Numbered from the stretch's first letter, positions 45,337-54,786 are shown. The stretch: DNA of 64,000 bases from Cyclobacteriaceae bacterium (GCA_029858965.1 JAOUDZ010000009.1:33258-97257), one strand, 5' to 3'. Numbers and translations are program-made. The notes: generated by a model not told the origin, from the sequence alone.

Positions 45337-46527
45337 TCAGGCAATTTCGGGAGGCGTTTGCTTAATTTCGCGCCTGGTGCCGCCGTATAATTCATACTCA
45401 AATAAACGGCAATCCAACCGGGCTGTATAAAATTCAATTCTCCGGCTGGCTTTCAAACCTACTTTTTTAGCCAGATCAAGGTTGCCTGTAAAAATGTAGC
45501 CTGTGTAGCCTTGACATTTCTTTTTCATAAAATCTCCGATCCGGGCATACGTTAGATTCAAATCGGATATTTCTCCCAGACGTTCTCCATATTCAGGATT
45601 GAAATACACAACGCCTGCCCTGCCTTCGTGAACAAACGTCTCTTCAAAATCACACTGCTTGAAACGTATCAAATCCTGAACCCCGGCATTCCCGGCGTTA
45701 GCCTTTGCAATCTCAATAGCATCCTTGCTAATATCAGAAGCGATCACGATGAGTCCGGGTACATCCTTAACCTGCTCCCGTATTTCAGCCAGCGCACTTT
45801 CATACACACCGGGATCATAACCGATAAAATGCATGAATGAATAATTATTTCTGAAAAGACCTGGCTTCCGGCAAGTGGCCAACAATACTGCTTCTATTGC
45901 CACTGTGCCTGATCCGCACATTGGGTTTATGAACGGTGATTCCCTGTCCCATTTAGATGCCATTAGTGTAGCCGCAGCGAGTGCCTCAAGCATGGGCGCT
46001 TTGCCGGGAATTTTGCGGTATCCGTGTTTTGACAGTGTTTCCCCCGAAGTATCCAGAAATACTTCTGCACGGTTGTTCTTCCAAAAAACATAAATCACTG
46101 CACCCGTCAATGATGATCCTGAATCTGGCCTTTTACCGGTTTCCCGAGTAATCCGATCAACGATGGCATCCTTAACCTTCACATTGACATATAAATTGTT
46201 GTTGACACTAGGATGATCCACATTACTGGTCACGGAAAAATACCCTTCATTCGACAAGATCTTTTCCCATGGATAGGCTACCAGCTCACGGTATAGATCT
46301 TCAGGATGATTAGCCTCAAATTCTTTCAATGAATAATGCACCTGACTTGCACACCGAAGATTAACGTTTAATTTAATACAATCATTTATCGTACCGTACA
46401 ACGCCAGGCCTGTAGCAAATGTCTCTTTCGGGATGAATCCAAGATCCACGACCTCTTGCTCGACATAAGGAGACAGCCGCTTGCTGCATGTAATTATAAT
46501 GCGGCCCGGCGAAGTAAATATTTTCAT
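45337..46527 (-). CDS. THUMP-domain 23S rRNA/RNA methyltransferase, RlmL/YcbY-type
   Basis: 396 residues from ATG 46527, the start that matches the family (MKIFTSPGRIIITCSKRL); an upstream ATG at 46545 adds six residues. A THUMP-type RNA-binding domain (to about 165) precedes a class I SAM domain with FINPMCGSGTVAIEA and the catalytic loop YFNPEYGERLGE, where most relatives have NPPYGER. A Pro to Glu change there is noteworthy because NPPY is the amino-methylation motif. It may methylate N2 of a 23S rRNA guanine. Confidence 0.87.
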   Translation of the reverse strand: MKIFTSPGRIIITCSKRLSPYVEQEVVDLGFIPKETFATGLALYGTINDCIKLNVNLRCASQVHYSLKEFEANHPEDLYRELVAYPWEKILSNEGYFSVTSNVDHPSVNNNLYVNVKVKDAIVDRITRETGKRPDSGSSLTGAVIYVFWKNNRAEVFLDTSGETLSKHGYRKIPGKAPMLEALAAATLMASKWDRESPFINPMCGSGTVAIEAVLLATCRKPGLFRNNYSFMHFIGYDPGVYESALAEIREQVKDVPGLIVIASDISKDAIEIAKANAGNAGVQDLIRFKQCDFEETFVHEGRAGVVYFNPEYGERLGEISDLNLTYARIGDFMKKKCQGYTGYIFTGNLDLAKKVGLKASRRIEFYTARLDCRLFEYELYGGTRREIKQTPPEIA

Positions 46528-46581
46528 GATTGCTGATTTATACAAAATAAATGGAGTCTTGCGGTAAATACTCCAGGAATG

Positions 46582-47343
46582 TTATCGTATATAGGATATC
46601 TCCCTCGTGCCAAAAACTTTTTCTGCTTTGCCGACCGCCACCCGAAGCCTTCCGGATTGATCCAGGCCGCAAATAGTTCCTACAAAATCACGGCCATTTG
46701 AGCGGAAGGTATGCATTTCGTTTAACCAGTACATCGACCGTAGATAGTCTTCCTTTAACCGACCCAGTTCGCCGTGCCGAAGTTGCAGAAACCGCGCTTC
46801 TATCCTACCAAGTAAGATTTCCAGTTCTTCTTCCAGTGAAAATTCGCGATCTAGGACAAGTCCTAAGGATGTTGCTGATTCAACTTCGAATCGCCGCTGA
46901 TTTATGTTCAACCCTATTCCGATTACGGTGCTCGCAAGCTGGTTCCCCCTAAGCTGGTTCTCTATCAAAATACCGCAAATTTTCTTTTCGCCTGCATATA
47001 CATCATTTGGCCACTTTATCCTGACGTCAGTACAACCCTTCTGACGCAAATAGTCCTCAATGGCTAATGCAACAAAGATATTGAGATAAAACTGATCGTT
47101 TATCGCCAGGAACCCAGGAGTCAAAATCAAGGAAAAGGTGAAATTCTTCCCGGGTTCGGTGATCCAGCTTTTTCCACGCTGGCCACGACCTTCCCCTTGA
47201 CTGTCGGTTATAACCACTGTCCCTTCTGCCGCGGGAGTAGATTCCTGGCAGAGTTCCCAGGCAAACGTGTTAGTTGAATGACAATTGGGCATAAAAACCA
47301 GGTTCTTGCCCATGAAAAGGGTTTTGGCAGGAATTTTATACAA
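46582..47343 (-). CDS. birA: Biotin-[acetyl-CoA-carboxylase] ligase, without DNA-binding domain
   Basis: 253 residues, monofunctional: there is no N-terminal helix-turn-helix. The biotinyl-adenylate loop GEGRGQRGKSW, the catalytic KWPNDVY and GILIENQLRG are clear, followed by the small C-terminal domain. It attaches biotin to the carboxyl carrier protein of acetyl-CoA carboxylase. It is divergent from rsfS with 48 bp between. Confidence 0.93.
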   Translation of the reverse strand: MYKIPAKTLFMGKNLVFMPNCHSTNTFAWELCQESTPAAEGTVVITDSQGEGRGQRGKSWITEPGKNFTFSLILTPGFLAINDQFYLNIFVALAIEDYLRQKGCTDVRIKWPNDVYAGEKKICGILIENQLRGNQLASTVIGIGLNINQRRFEVESATSLGLVLDREFSLEEELEILLGRIEARFLQLRHGELGRLKEDYLRSMYWLNEMHTFRSNGRDFVGTICGLDQSGRLRVAVGKAEKVFGTREISYIR

Positions 47344-47391
47344 AGTTATTTGATTAGTTTTGTGGGTTAAACAAAAAACGAATATAGATTA

Positions 47392-47766
47392 ATGGCGAAA
47401 AAAAGGAAGGGAGCCAGCTCAGAAAAGCTGAGCGATGTAATTGTGAAGGGAATGCAAGAGAAAAAAGCGGCTGATATTGTGGTAATGGACCTTAGAAAGA
47501 TAAAGAATGCTGTAGCTGATTTCTTCATTATCTGCTCTGGAAACTCCGATAAACAGCTTGACGCCATTTCCGACTCCATAGATACCGAAGTATTCAAGGC
47601 CCTGAAGGAAAATCCCTGGCATACTGAAGGAAAAAACAATAAAGAGTGGATGTTACTCGACTATATTGATGTGGTCGCGCACGTCTTTAGAAAAGACCGG
47701 CGTGAATTCTATGCACTGGAACGGCTTTGGGGAGATGCCGATATCACGGAAATCGAAAATATGTAA
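47392..47766 (+). CDS. rsfS: Ribosome silencing factor
   Basis: 124 residues. VVMDLRKIKNAVADFFIICSG, NSDKQLDAISDSI, WMLLDYIDVVAHVF and REFYALERLWGDA fit RsfS (DUF143/Iojap), which binds uL14 of the 50S subunit and blocks joining of subunits in starvation. A TAGTTTTG box at 47355-47362 may be its promoter. It is followed by ftsH 59 nt downstream, a frequent order in Bacteroidota. Confidence 0.94.
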   Translation: MAKKRKGASSEKLSDVIVKGMQEKKAADIVVMDLRKIKNAVADFFIICSGNSDKQLDAISDSIDTEVFKALKENPWHTEGKNNKEWMLLDYIDVVAHVFRKDRREFYALERLWGDADITEIENM

Positions 47767-47825
47767 GAACTAATAAATCCTCCTCACGTTATTGATTTGA
47801 GGATTGTAAAAATTGACTATACGAA

Positions 47826-49877
47826 ATGGCTGACAAGAACGAGAATAATAAACCCATAGTACCTTCCAAACCACCACGCGGGAATTACCAGATTTGGGTA
47901 ATAATGGCTACTGTGGCCATCATATTTGGTGTGATGTACTTCAATAATTCCAGTAGTCTCAAAGATATTGACTACGACGACTTCAAGGAGATGGTCAGAA
48001 GCGGAGATGTGAAGAAAGTGGTTTTGGTGCAAAACAGAAAGTTTGTTGAAGTAACACTGAAACCAGAAGCGCTCCAAAATGCCAAGTACAAGGAGAAACT
48101 AAATAACAGTGCATTTGGAAGTGGTGCCGCCGGGCCCCATTTTTCAATGAAAGTGGTTGATTCCGGAAACTTTGATCAGGAATTCCGCTCTTTCCGCGAT
48201 AAGTTGCCATCAAGCCAATCCCCTGATTACAAAACTGAAGACCGCGAGGATTATTTTCAGGTTTTTATTCAATGGGGTTTCCTGTTCCTGTTATTGTTTG
48301 GGTTTTGGATGTTGATGAGGCGAATGACCGGAGGTGGTGGACCTGGAGGTCAAATCTTCAATATTGGCAAATCAAAGGCTGCACTTTTTGACGCTGAAAG
48401 CAAGGTCAAGATTACCTTCGCTGATGTAGCAGGTCTTGATGAAGCAAAAGAAGAAGTCAAGGAGATTGTAGATTTTCTAAAAACTCCCAGCAAATTTACC
48501 AGGCTTGGCGGAAAAATCCCTAAAGGTGCGCTGCTAGTAGGACCTCCCGGAACGGGTAAGACGCTGCTGGCAAAAGCAGTGGCTGGAGAGGCCGGCGTTC
48601 CTTTCTTTTCGTTGTCAGGTTCCGATTTCGTTGAAATGTTCGTGGGCGTTGGCGCGGCGCGTGTCCGTGACCTTTTCAAACAAGCAAAAGAAAAAGCACC
48701 ATGCATAGTTTTTATCGATGAGATTGATGCTATTGGTCGTTCACGCGGGCGTGGGCAATTACCCGGATCCAATGACGAGCGGGAGAATACACTCAACTCG
48801 CTACTTGTAGAGATGGATGGTTTTGCAACAGATTCTGGTGTCATTATTCTGGCGGCTACAAACCGTCCGGACGTTTTAGATTCTGCGCTGTTAAGACCTG
48901 GGCGTTTTGATAGACAGATCAGTATTGACAAACCCGATATCGTGGGCAGGGAGGCAATATTCAAAGTGCATCTCAAACCTATAAAGCTTGATCCTGATTT
49001 GGATCCCAAGAAAATTGCGGCACAAACACCAGGCTTCGCAGGAGCTGAAATTGCGAACGTGTGCAATGAAGCGGCGCTCATTGCGGCAAGGAAGGATAAG
49101 AAGGCCGTTGATATGCAGGATTTTCAGGATGCCATCGATCGTGTTATCGGGGGTCTTGAAAAGAAAAATAAAATCATCCTGCCAGAAGAGAAAAAGATTG
49201 TGGCCTTTCACGAGGCAGGCCATGCGGTGGCGGGCTGGTTCCTGGAACATGCCGATCCGTTGGTTAAGGTTAGTATCGTACCACGCGGAGTTGCTGCTTT
49301 GGGATATGCGCAATATCTTCCCCGAGAGCAGTTTTTATATCAAACCGAGCAGATGATGGATGAGATGTGCATGGCTTTTGGTGGACGAGCTGCGGAAGAA
49401 ATAGTTTTTGGAAAAATATCGACTGGCGCATTAAGTGATTTGGAGCGGATAACCAAAATGGCATACAGCATTGTCACCATTTACGGAATGAACCCGGTCA
49501 TAGGAAATATGTCTTTCTATGATTCCAAACAATCAGAGTATTCCTTTCAGAAGCCTTACTCTGATGCCACTGCCAACATGATCGATATGGAGGTGAAAAA
49601 AATTATTGATAGCGCGTATGAACGCACCAAAAAACTCCTCGTTCTTCACCGCGAGTACCTTGACCTCATTGCAAAGGAGTTATTGGAAAAGGAAATATTA
49701 TTTCAGGCAGATCTGGAGCGTTTGATCGGTAAACGACCGTTCGAAAAGCTTACTACATACCAACAGTTTACAAACGGAGAAGGTAAGTACGAGAAAAAAC
49801 AACATGAAAGTGAACAACCGGGAGTCGATACTACACCTACATTGGAGGGAGAAAAACCTGATGAAGCCACTTCTTGA
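47826..49877 (+). CDS. ftsH: ATP-dependent zinc metalloprotease FtsH
   Basis: 683 residues. Helix one (22-40), a periplasmic domain, helix two (about 145-163), then AAA+ with Walker A GPPGTGKT (239-246), Walker [13 protein letters not shown] and SRH, then the M41 protease with HEAGH (462-466) and a late Asp ligand. It degrades membrane proteins and regulators. The C-terminal 60 residues are charged ([13 protein letters not shown]). It follows rsfS; a strong terminator lies 25 nt past the stop. Confidence 0.96.
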   Translation: MADKNENNKPIVPSKPPRGNYQIWVIMATVAIIFGVMYFNNSSSLKDIDYDDFKEMVRSGDVKKVVLVQNRKFVEVTLKPEALQNAKYKEKLNNSAFGSGAAGPHFSMKVVDSGNFDQEFRSFRDKLPSSQSPDYKTEDREDYFQVFIQWGFLFLLLFGFWMLMRRMTGGGGPGGQIFNIGKSKAALFDAESKVKITFADVAGLDEAKEEVKEIVDFLKTPSKFTRLGGKIPKGALLVGPPGTGKTLLAKAVAGEAGVPFFSLSGSDFVEMFVGVGAARVRDLFKQAKEKAPCIVFIDEIDAIGRSRGRGQLPGSNDERENTLNSLLVEMDGFATDSGVIILAATNRPDVLDSALLRPGRFDRQISIDKPDIVGREAIFKVHLKPIKLDPDLDPKKIAAQTPGFAGAEIANVCNEAALIAARKDKKAVDMQDFQDAIDRVIGGLEKKNKIILPEEKKIVAFHEAGHAVAGWFLEHADPLVKVSIVPRGVAALGYAQYLPREQFLYQTEQMMDEMCMAFGGRAAEEIVFGKISTGALSDLERITKMAYSIVTIYGMNPVIGNMSFYDSKQSEYSFQKPYSDATANMIDMEVKKIIDSAYERTKKLLVLHREYLDLIAKELLEKEILFQADLERLIGKRPFEKLTTYQQFTNGEGKYEKKQHESEQPGVDTTPTLEGEKPDEATS

Positions 49878-49902
49878 TTTCGGATTATAAATCTTACTTT
49901 TG

Positions 49903-49933
49903 AGCTCAGGTGAAAAAAGCACCTGAGCTTTTT
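49903..49933 (+). terminator. Terminator after ftsH, abutting the next start codon
   Basis: AGCTCAGGTG (49903-49912), loop AAAAAAG, CACCTGAGCT (49920-49929), then TTTT to 49933. Ten perfect pairs and a T-run make a typical terminator. The next base begins the ATG of the lpxH-like gene. Confidence 0.88.
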
Positions 49934-50707
49934 ATGATTAAGTCTGTGTCAAGTCTTAACGGGAAAAAAATATTCTTTGCCTCTGATTTTCATCTTGGTG
50001 TTCCGAGCCACGATGCCAGCCTGATCCGCGAAAAAAGAATTGTCAAATGGCTCGACACCATCAAGGATCAGGCGCATACCATCTATTTATTGGGGGATAT
50101 ATTTGATTTCTGGTTTGAATACAAGCACGCTATTCCAAAAGGCTTTATTCGGCTGCAGGGAAAATTAGCTGAACTTCGTGATGCCGGAATCCCAATCGTT
50201 CTTTTTACTGGCAATCACGACATGTGGATGTTTGACTACTTCCCCAGGGAATTGGGCATACCAGTCTATCGAACACCTCAACTGTTACAAGTAGGTAGTC
50301 AAAAATTACTCATCGGGCATGGCGACGGGCTGGGACCAGGTGATACATACTATAAATTCCTAAAGAAATTCTTTGACAGCAGACTTTGTCAGTGGTTGTT
50401 TGCTCGCCTGCATCCCAACTTTGGCATAGGGCTTGCGAGCTTCTGGTCACGTAAAAGCAGGATCAGCAGCATGAGTCGTGAGGAAAAATTCCAGGGAGAA
50501 GACGGTGAGTTTTTGTTGGTGTATTGTAAAAACATGGAAAAGAAAATGCATCACAATTTTTATGTCTTCGGCCATCGTCATCTTCCTTTGGACCTGGAAA
50601 TCAATGAGAATAGCCGCTACATAAACCTCGGCGAATGGGTGCATTTCAACACCTATGCAGTCTACGATGGTGAGCATATCGCATTAAAAACTTTTGATCC
50701 GGCATGA
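49934..50707 (+). CDS. UDP-2,3-diacylglucosamine diphosphatase-like phosphoesterase (LpxH family)
   Basis: 257 residues from ATG 49934. A GTG at 49910 would start inside the terminator stem and add eight unconserved residues, so it is rejected. Metal-site motifs are ASDFHLG, LLGDIFDFWFEY, TGNHDMW, IGHGDG and FGHRHLP, the set of calcineurin-like LpxH. In lipid A synthesis LpxH releases UMP from UDP-diacylglucosamine. Bacteroidota have several such homologues, so a different phosphoester substrate cannot be excluded. It overlaps the next gene by ATGA. Confidence 0.9.
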   Translation: MIKSVSSLNGKKIFFASDFHLGVPSHDASLIREKRIVKWLDTIKDQAHTIYLLGDIFDFWFEYKHAIPKGFIRLQGKLAELRDAGIPIVLFTGNHDMWMFDYFPRELGIPVYRTPQLLQVGSQKLLIGHGDGLGPGDTYYKFLKKFFDSRLCQWLFARLHPNFGIGLASFWSRKSRISSMSREEKFQGEDGEFLLVYCKNMEKKMHHNFYVFGHRHLPLDLEINENSRYINLGEWVHFNTYAVYDGEHIALKTFDPA

Positions 50708-51498
50708 TAAAGACAACTCAATATCTTTTTTGCATTTCCCTGATTTGCTGCTCCACTTCCCTTTACGCCCAGCATAACATTGAGACACTGACACTAACGG
50801 ATGAGGTGATCTTTGCCGCAGTGGATCGGCCAGGAGAACTTTATGTTGTGACCAAGAAAGGGCAGATTCAAAGATTCGATGTTAACGGAAAACTTCTTGG
50901 TGAATACAAGCATAACACTTCACCGACATTATTTGATCCCCGAGATGGCGCAAGATTGTTTGCGTACTTCAGGGAAGATCAACACTACGTGTTCCTGAAT
51001 CCTTCCTTTGATGTTACAGCATCCTACGCGTTGGACTCTTCTTTTGCTATAGAACCATGGTTAGTCTGTGTCTCCGGTGATCACAACCTCTGGGTACTCG
51101 ACGCCGCCGATAAAAGTCTAAAAAGAATTAATGTTGCTGCTTCTTCCGTTGATGTTGACGTAAAGATTCCTGATCAACAGGCAAAGGATATTTCGGAGCT
51201 TACGTTCATGCGCGAATACCAGGGTTTTTTATTTTTATTAAACAAAGAAAAGGGAATTCTGATCTTCAGCAGTATGGGTAGGTGGCTAAAAACAATTGAG
51301 CGTCCGGCCTTATCATACTTTAATTTTATGGGAGAAGAACTCTACTACCCCGAAGCGGACAGAATTAAACTTTTTAACCTATTCACAGCCGAAACACGCA
51401 CGATCACAAGCAAACCAGGCAAATTCATACTTATTACTGATGAACGAATTTTCGCGGTTGGAGACTTTCTAATTGATTTCTTTGCTTTGAAGCCGTAA
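50704..51498 (+). CDS. Secreted protein of unknown function, possible partial beta-propeller
   Basis: 264 residues. A signal peptide (1-22, ...SLYAQHN) precedes repeated strands with the pattern ELYVVTKKGQIQRFDVNGK, HNLWVLDAADKSLKRINVA and EELYYPEADRIKLFNL, about 50-60 residues apart. This spacing recalls a six- or seven-blade propeller, though too short for a full one by eye. No catalytic motif is seen. Its ATG overlaps the stop of the lpxH-like gene (ATGA), so both are probably made together. Confidence 0.75.
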   Translation: MIKTTQYLFCISLICCSTSLYAQHNIETLTLTDEVIFAAVDRPGELYVVTKKGQIQRFDVNGKLLGEYKHNTSPTLFDPRDGARLFAYFREDQHYVFLNPSFDVTASYALDSSFAIEPWLVCVSGDHNLWVLDAADKSLKRINVAASSVDVDVKIPDQQAKDISELTFMREYQGFLFLLNKEKGILIFSSMGRWLKTIERPALSYFNFMGEELYYPEADRIKLFNLFTAETRTITSKPGKFILITDERIFAVGDFLIDFFALKP

Positions 51499-51514
51499 TC
51501 TTTGGTAGGCAAAG

Positions 51515-51530
51515 TGTTCATTTTTGAACA
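51515..51530. promoter_or_regulatory. Perfect inverted repeat upstream of response regulator module 2
   Basis: TGTTCA-TTTT-TGAACA has six perfect pairs per arm. It lies about 112 nt before the GTG start of the regulator. No T-run follows the second arm, so a protein-binding site is more likely than a terminator. A CTTTGTAC box follows. Confidence 0.4.
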
Positions 51531-51641
51531 TCTTTGTACACTCAGGGACAGTAGCGTCCGCGCGTAAGGCCAATCGGCGTTCTTTTGCAATTGGCACAAA
51601 ATTCCCTACAAGTTATTATTCAACCTAAATCTAAAAGCATC

Positions 51642-53012
51642 GTGAATCCTGAAGGCGGCAAAATTTTAATGATAGACGATGATGAAGATGTACTCCTGGC
51701 AGCGAAAATGCTGCTCAAAAAACAGGCTCATCACGTAATTATTGAAAAGAATCCCAAGAAAATCCCATTCCTGTTGAACAATGATACCTATGATGTCATC
51801 ATCCTGGACATGAATTTCAGCAAGGATATCACTAGTGGTAAAGAGGGTTTCTACTGGTTAGAGCAGATTCTCTTGCACGATCCTGCTGCAGTAGTAATAC
51901 TCATTACGGCCTTCGGCGATGTTGAAATGGCCGTTCGGGCCCTGAAGCAAGGGGCAACCGATTTTATCCTCAAACCGTGGCAAAATGAAAAACTTCTTGC
52001 AACCATCGGCACAGCTATACGGTTAAAGAAATCCTATAACCAGGTAGACAAGCTTAAGATAGCAAAAGAAATGCTGGAAGAACAAATCAGCAAACCCTTT
52101 GGCGAAATTATAGGGCAAAGTTCATCCATTAAGGAAGTTTTCAGCTTGATTGATAAAGTGGCCAAGACTGATGCCAATGTTTTGATCTTAGGTGAAAATG
52201 GAACCGGAAAAGAGTTGATCGCACGCGCCATCCATCAGCGTTCTTTGCGCAAAGATAACAGTTTTGTCTCTGTTGATATGGGCGCGATCACCGAATCCCT
52301 ATTTGAAAGCGAACTATTTGGCCACAAGAAAGGATCTTTCACAGATGCCCGCGAAGACCGTCCCGGAAGATTTGAACTGGCCAATGAAGGGACGCTCTTT
52401 CTGGACGAGATCGGAAACTTAAGTTTGAGTTTGCAGAGTAAATTATTGAGCGCCCTACAATCCAGACTAGTCACGCGGGTTGGCTCAAACCATCCACTTC
52501 CTGTTGATATACGGCTCATCTGTGCTACCAATATGCCCCTCCATACAATGGTCCAGGATGGTACTTTCCGTCAGGACCTGCTGTATAGAATTAATACAGT
52601 GGAGATTAATGTTCCGCCATTGTCGGAACGCGTTGAAGATATCCCTATGCTGGCACAGCATTATTTAAACTACTACGCCAAAAAATATCACAAAGTTGTT
52701 AATATTATCGCCACCGAAGCAATGGACAGGCTTAAACGTTATGCGTGGCCAGGAAATATTCGGGAATTGCAGCATGCCATTGAGCGTGCGGTGATCATGA
52801 CAGATTCCGCAACACTACAGGAAAGTGATTTTTTATTGAGCCGATCCTTAACCTCGGGCCCGGTCAGCAATACTTTGAATCTTGATGAGGTTGAAAGAGC
52901 CGCTATTGCCAAGGCTTTACAAATGCACAACGGTAACATCTCAAAAGCCGCTGACGAACTTGGTTTAACCCGCGCCTCGCTCTACCGCAGAATGGAGAAA
53001 TATGCACTTTAA
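51642..53012 (+). CDS. Sigma-54-dependent response regulator, NtrC type (module 2)
   Basis: 456 residues from GTG 51642. An upstream TTG at 51585 opens the same frame, but with GTG the protein matches module 1 position for position: D56, K111, Walker A 184-191, loop GSFTDA 231-236. The receiver has the same insertion after D56 (DMNFSKDITSGKEGF). The AAA+ domain and the Fis-type helix-turn-helix (NISKAADELGLTRASLYRRM) are intact. The loop GSFTDA differs from GAFTGA at two positions. Its last codons overlap the kinase start by 11 nt. Confidence 0.93.
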   Translation: MNPEGGKILMIDDDEDVLLAAKMLLKKQAHHVIIEKNPKKIPFLLNNDTYDVIILDMNFSKDITSGKEGFYWLEQILLHDPAAVVILITAFGDVEMAVRALKQGATDFILKPWQNEKLLATIGTAIRLKKSYNQVDKLKIAKEMLEEQISKPFGEIIGQSSSIKEVFSLIDKVAKTDANVLILGENGTGKELIARAIHQRSLRKDNSFVSVDMGAITESLFESELFGHKKGSFTDAREDRPGRFELANEGTLFLDEIGNLSLSLQSKLLSALQSRLVTRVGSNHPLPVDIRLICATNMPLHTMVQDGTFRQDLLYRINTVEINVPPLSERVEDIPMLAQHYLNYYAKKYHKVVNIIATEAMDRLKRYAWPGNIRELQHAIERAVIMTDSATLQESDFLLSRSLTSGPVSNTLNLDEVERAAIAKALQMHNGNISKAADELGLTRASLYRRMEKYAL

Positions 53013-54351
53013 TTGGAAATCCAGCGTCTTGCCAAGAGTTGCTTTTTTGGCCGCTTCCATTTTTCTTTTCACGCTTTTTGCGTTCTCCCGGGGAAACTGG
53101 CTTTATGCGCTCCTTTTCCTTGCCGTCAGCACATACCAGATAAAATTGTTAATTGATTACCTCGATCGGTCAAATGAGAATATCGCATCATTCCTGGACT
53201 CTATACAATTTGATGACCTCTCCTATTCCTTCAAGACAGAAAGTGATGATCCCTCCGTCAGAAAGCTCCATCAGGAATTAAATGAAGCAATGTTAAAACT
53301 TCGGAATTCCAGAAGAGAAAAAGATTCGGAGTTCCTCTTTTTTAAGAATATTGTAATGCATGTGGGTATCGGACTTATCGTCTTTAAAGAAGATGGGAAT
53401 ATTGAAATCTTCAACAGCGCAGCGCGAAAACTGCTAAAGGTGAAAAGGCCTGAGAAGCTAAATGACCTTCTGGTTGTGGGTGAATCCCTGGTGCATGCTA
53501 TCCAAAAGCTAAAGACGGGAGGGCGCGAATTAGTACGCTTAAAAATTGGAGAAGAGTTCCTGCAACTTTCTGTTTATGCCATTGAACTCACATTAAGAGG
53601 GGAAAATGTAAAACTCATTTCCATTCAAAATATACAAAGTGAGTTGGAGGAAAAAGAAATGGAGGCATGGCAAAATCTGGTTCGCGTGCTGACACATGAA
53701 ATCATGAATTCCGTAACACCCATATCTTCACTTGCGGCAATCGTGGAAGAAGAACTGGCACCTTACGTGAATGACGGAAATAATCAACCCCTTAGCAAAG
53801 AACAGCTTGGCGATATTCACCTTTCTCTTCAAACGATCAGCAAGCGCAGCGATGGTCTCATTCACTTCGTAAAAGAGTTTCGTAGCCTTACCAGCATTCA
53901 GAAGCCCAAACTTGCTCAACTGAATGTCAGAAGCCTTTTAGAAGAGTTGATCCTGCTGCACAAAAGGGATCTGGCCGACAGAAACATACAACTCATTATT
54001 TCAGTTTATCCTGAGGACCTGACGATTACGGCCGACAAAAATATGGTAGAGCAGGTTCTCATAAACCTGCTCCGCAATGCCATGCAGGCATTCGATGATC
54101 AGGAAAACAGAACGATTGAAATCAAGGCCTCCGTGAATGAAAAATCAAGGCCCATAATCTCTGTTAAGGATAATGGTACGGGTATTGAACCCGAAGCTAT
54201 GGAGAAAATATTCATCCCCTTCTTCACAACCAAGAAAAGCGGCTCAGGAATAGGTTTAAGCCTGTCGCGACAGCTGATGCGGCAGCACCAGGGCACGCTT
54301 ACCGTTAATTCAACAGTTGGCGTTGGAACAGAATTCTTTATGCGATTCTAA
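53002..54351 (+). CDS. Sensor histidine kinase, NtrY-like (module 2)
   Basis: 449 residues, paralogous to the kinase at 12043 and one residue shorter. Two short helices (about 11-29 and 32-50), a linker, a PAS-like domain (about 115-210), phosphoacceptor H232 in LTHEIMNSVTPI, and a HATPase domain with NLLRNAMQAF, DNGTGI and GSGIGLSLS. There is nearly no periplasmic loop, so the signal is likely sensed in the membrane or cytoplasm. The ATG lies inside the end of the regulator gene, showing coupled translation. Confidence 0.94.
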   Translation: MHFNWKSSVLPRVAFLAASIFLFTLFAFSRGNWLYALLFLAVSTYQIKLLIDYLDRSNENIASFLDSIQFDDLSYSFKTESDDPSVRKLHQELNEAMLKLRNSRREKDSEFLFFKNIVMHVGIGLIVFKEDGNIEIFNSAARKLLKVKRPEKLNDLLVVGESLVHAIQKLKTGGRELVRLKIGEEFLQLSVYAIELTLRGENVKLISIQNIQSELEEKEMEAWQNLVRVLTHEIMNSVTPISSLAAIVEEELAPYVNDGNNQPLSKEQLGDIHLSLQTISKRSDGLIHFVKEFRSLTSIQKPKLAQLNVRSLLEELILLHKRDLADRNIQLIISVYPEDLTITADKNMVEQVLINLLRNAMQAFDDQENRTIEIKASVNEKSRPIISVKDNGTGIEPEAMEKIFIPFFTTKKSGSGIGLSLSRQLMRQHQGTLTVNSTVGVGTEFFMRF

Positions 54352-54484
54352 CCAATCGCCACGTATTGGGATCGTCACCAGTCTGGGTGCTGACGCGTAC
54401 ATTATTGGAACTTATCGTTATGAAAGCAATCCAGTTTGTGGGCTACGGCAGATTTAATACATTTGCCAAACAGTTTAATCCCTT

Positions 54485-54724
54485 ATGCAAGATATCCCGC
54501 AGAAAGTCACCAAAATTTTGACTGAAAAATTAGGCATTGCAGAATCTGAAATAACACCAGACGCCAACTTCGTAAAGGACCTCGGGATCGATTCACTCGA
54601 TTACGCTGAAATAGTGATGGAATTCGAGCAAACCTTCGATATCCGGATTCCCGATGATGATGCCGAAAAAATGCAGACTTTTGGTCAGGCCGTGAAGTAC
54701 ATTCACGATAAAATCAATACCTAG
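54485..54724 (+). CDS. Acyl carrier protein
   Basis: 79 residues. The phosphopantetheine site is GIDSLDYAEI with Ser37, and the helix order matches type II ACPs. The motif DSLDYAE differs slightly from the house-keeping DSLDTVE/DSLDxVE pattern, so this may be a secondary ACP. No ketosynthase or malonyl transferase is encoded nearby. It lies 62 nt before the lipid kinase gene, which has its own probable promoter. Confidence 0.9.
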   Translation: MQDIPQKVTKILTEKLGIAESEITPDANFVKDLGIDSLDYAEIVMEFEQTFDIRIPDDDAEKMQTFGQAVKYIHDKINT

Positions 54725-54770
54725 TGTTTCTTGGCAATGCTGCATAGCCAGGCGTCAATCGATCCTTTAC

Positions 54771-54778
54771 TATCTTTG
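54771..54778 (+). promoter_or_regulatory. Possible -7 box just before the lipid kinase gene
   Basis: TATCTTTG fits the Bacteroidota -7 motif TAnnTTTG. No good -33 element is seen at the right distance. If used, transcription would begin within a few bases of the GTG start at 54787, giving a leaderless or nearly leaderless message. Confidence 0.35.
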
Positions 54779-54786
54779 TTTGGACT

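Noticed and set aside
48350..49081. 243-codon open frame antisense to ftsH
   Set aside because: It mirrors the conserved AAA+ region of ftsH; its Ser/Pro-rich protein is typical of a shadow frame.
49910..49933. GTG start for the lpxH-like gene
   Set aside because: It sits inside the terminator stem and adds residues that do not belong to the family; ATG 49934 fits better.
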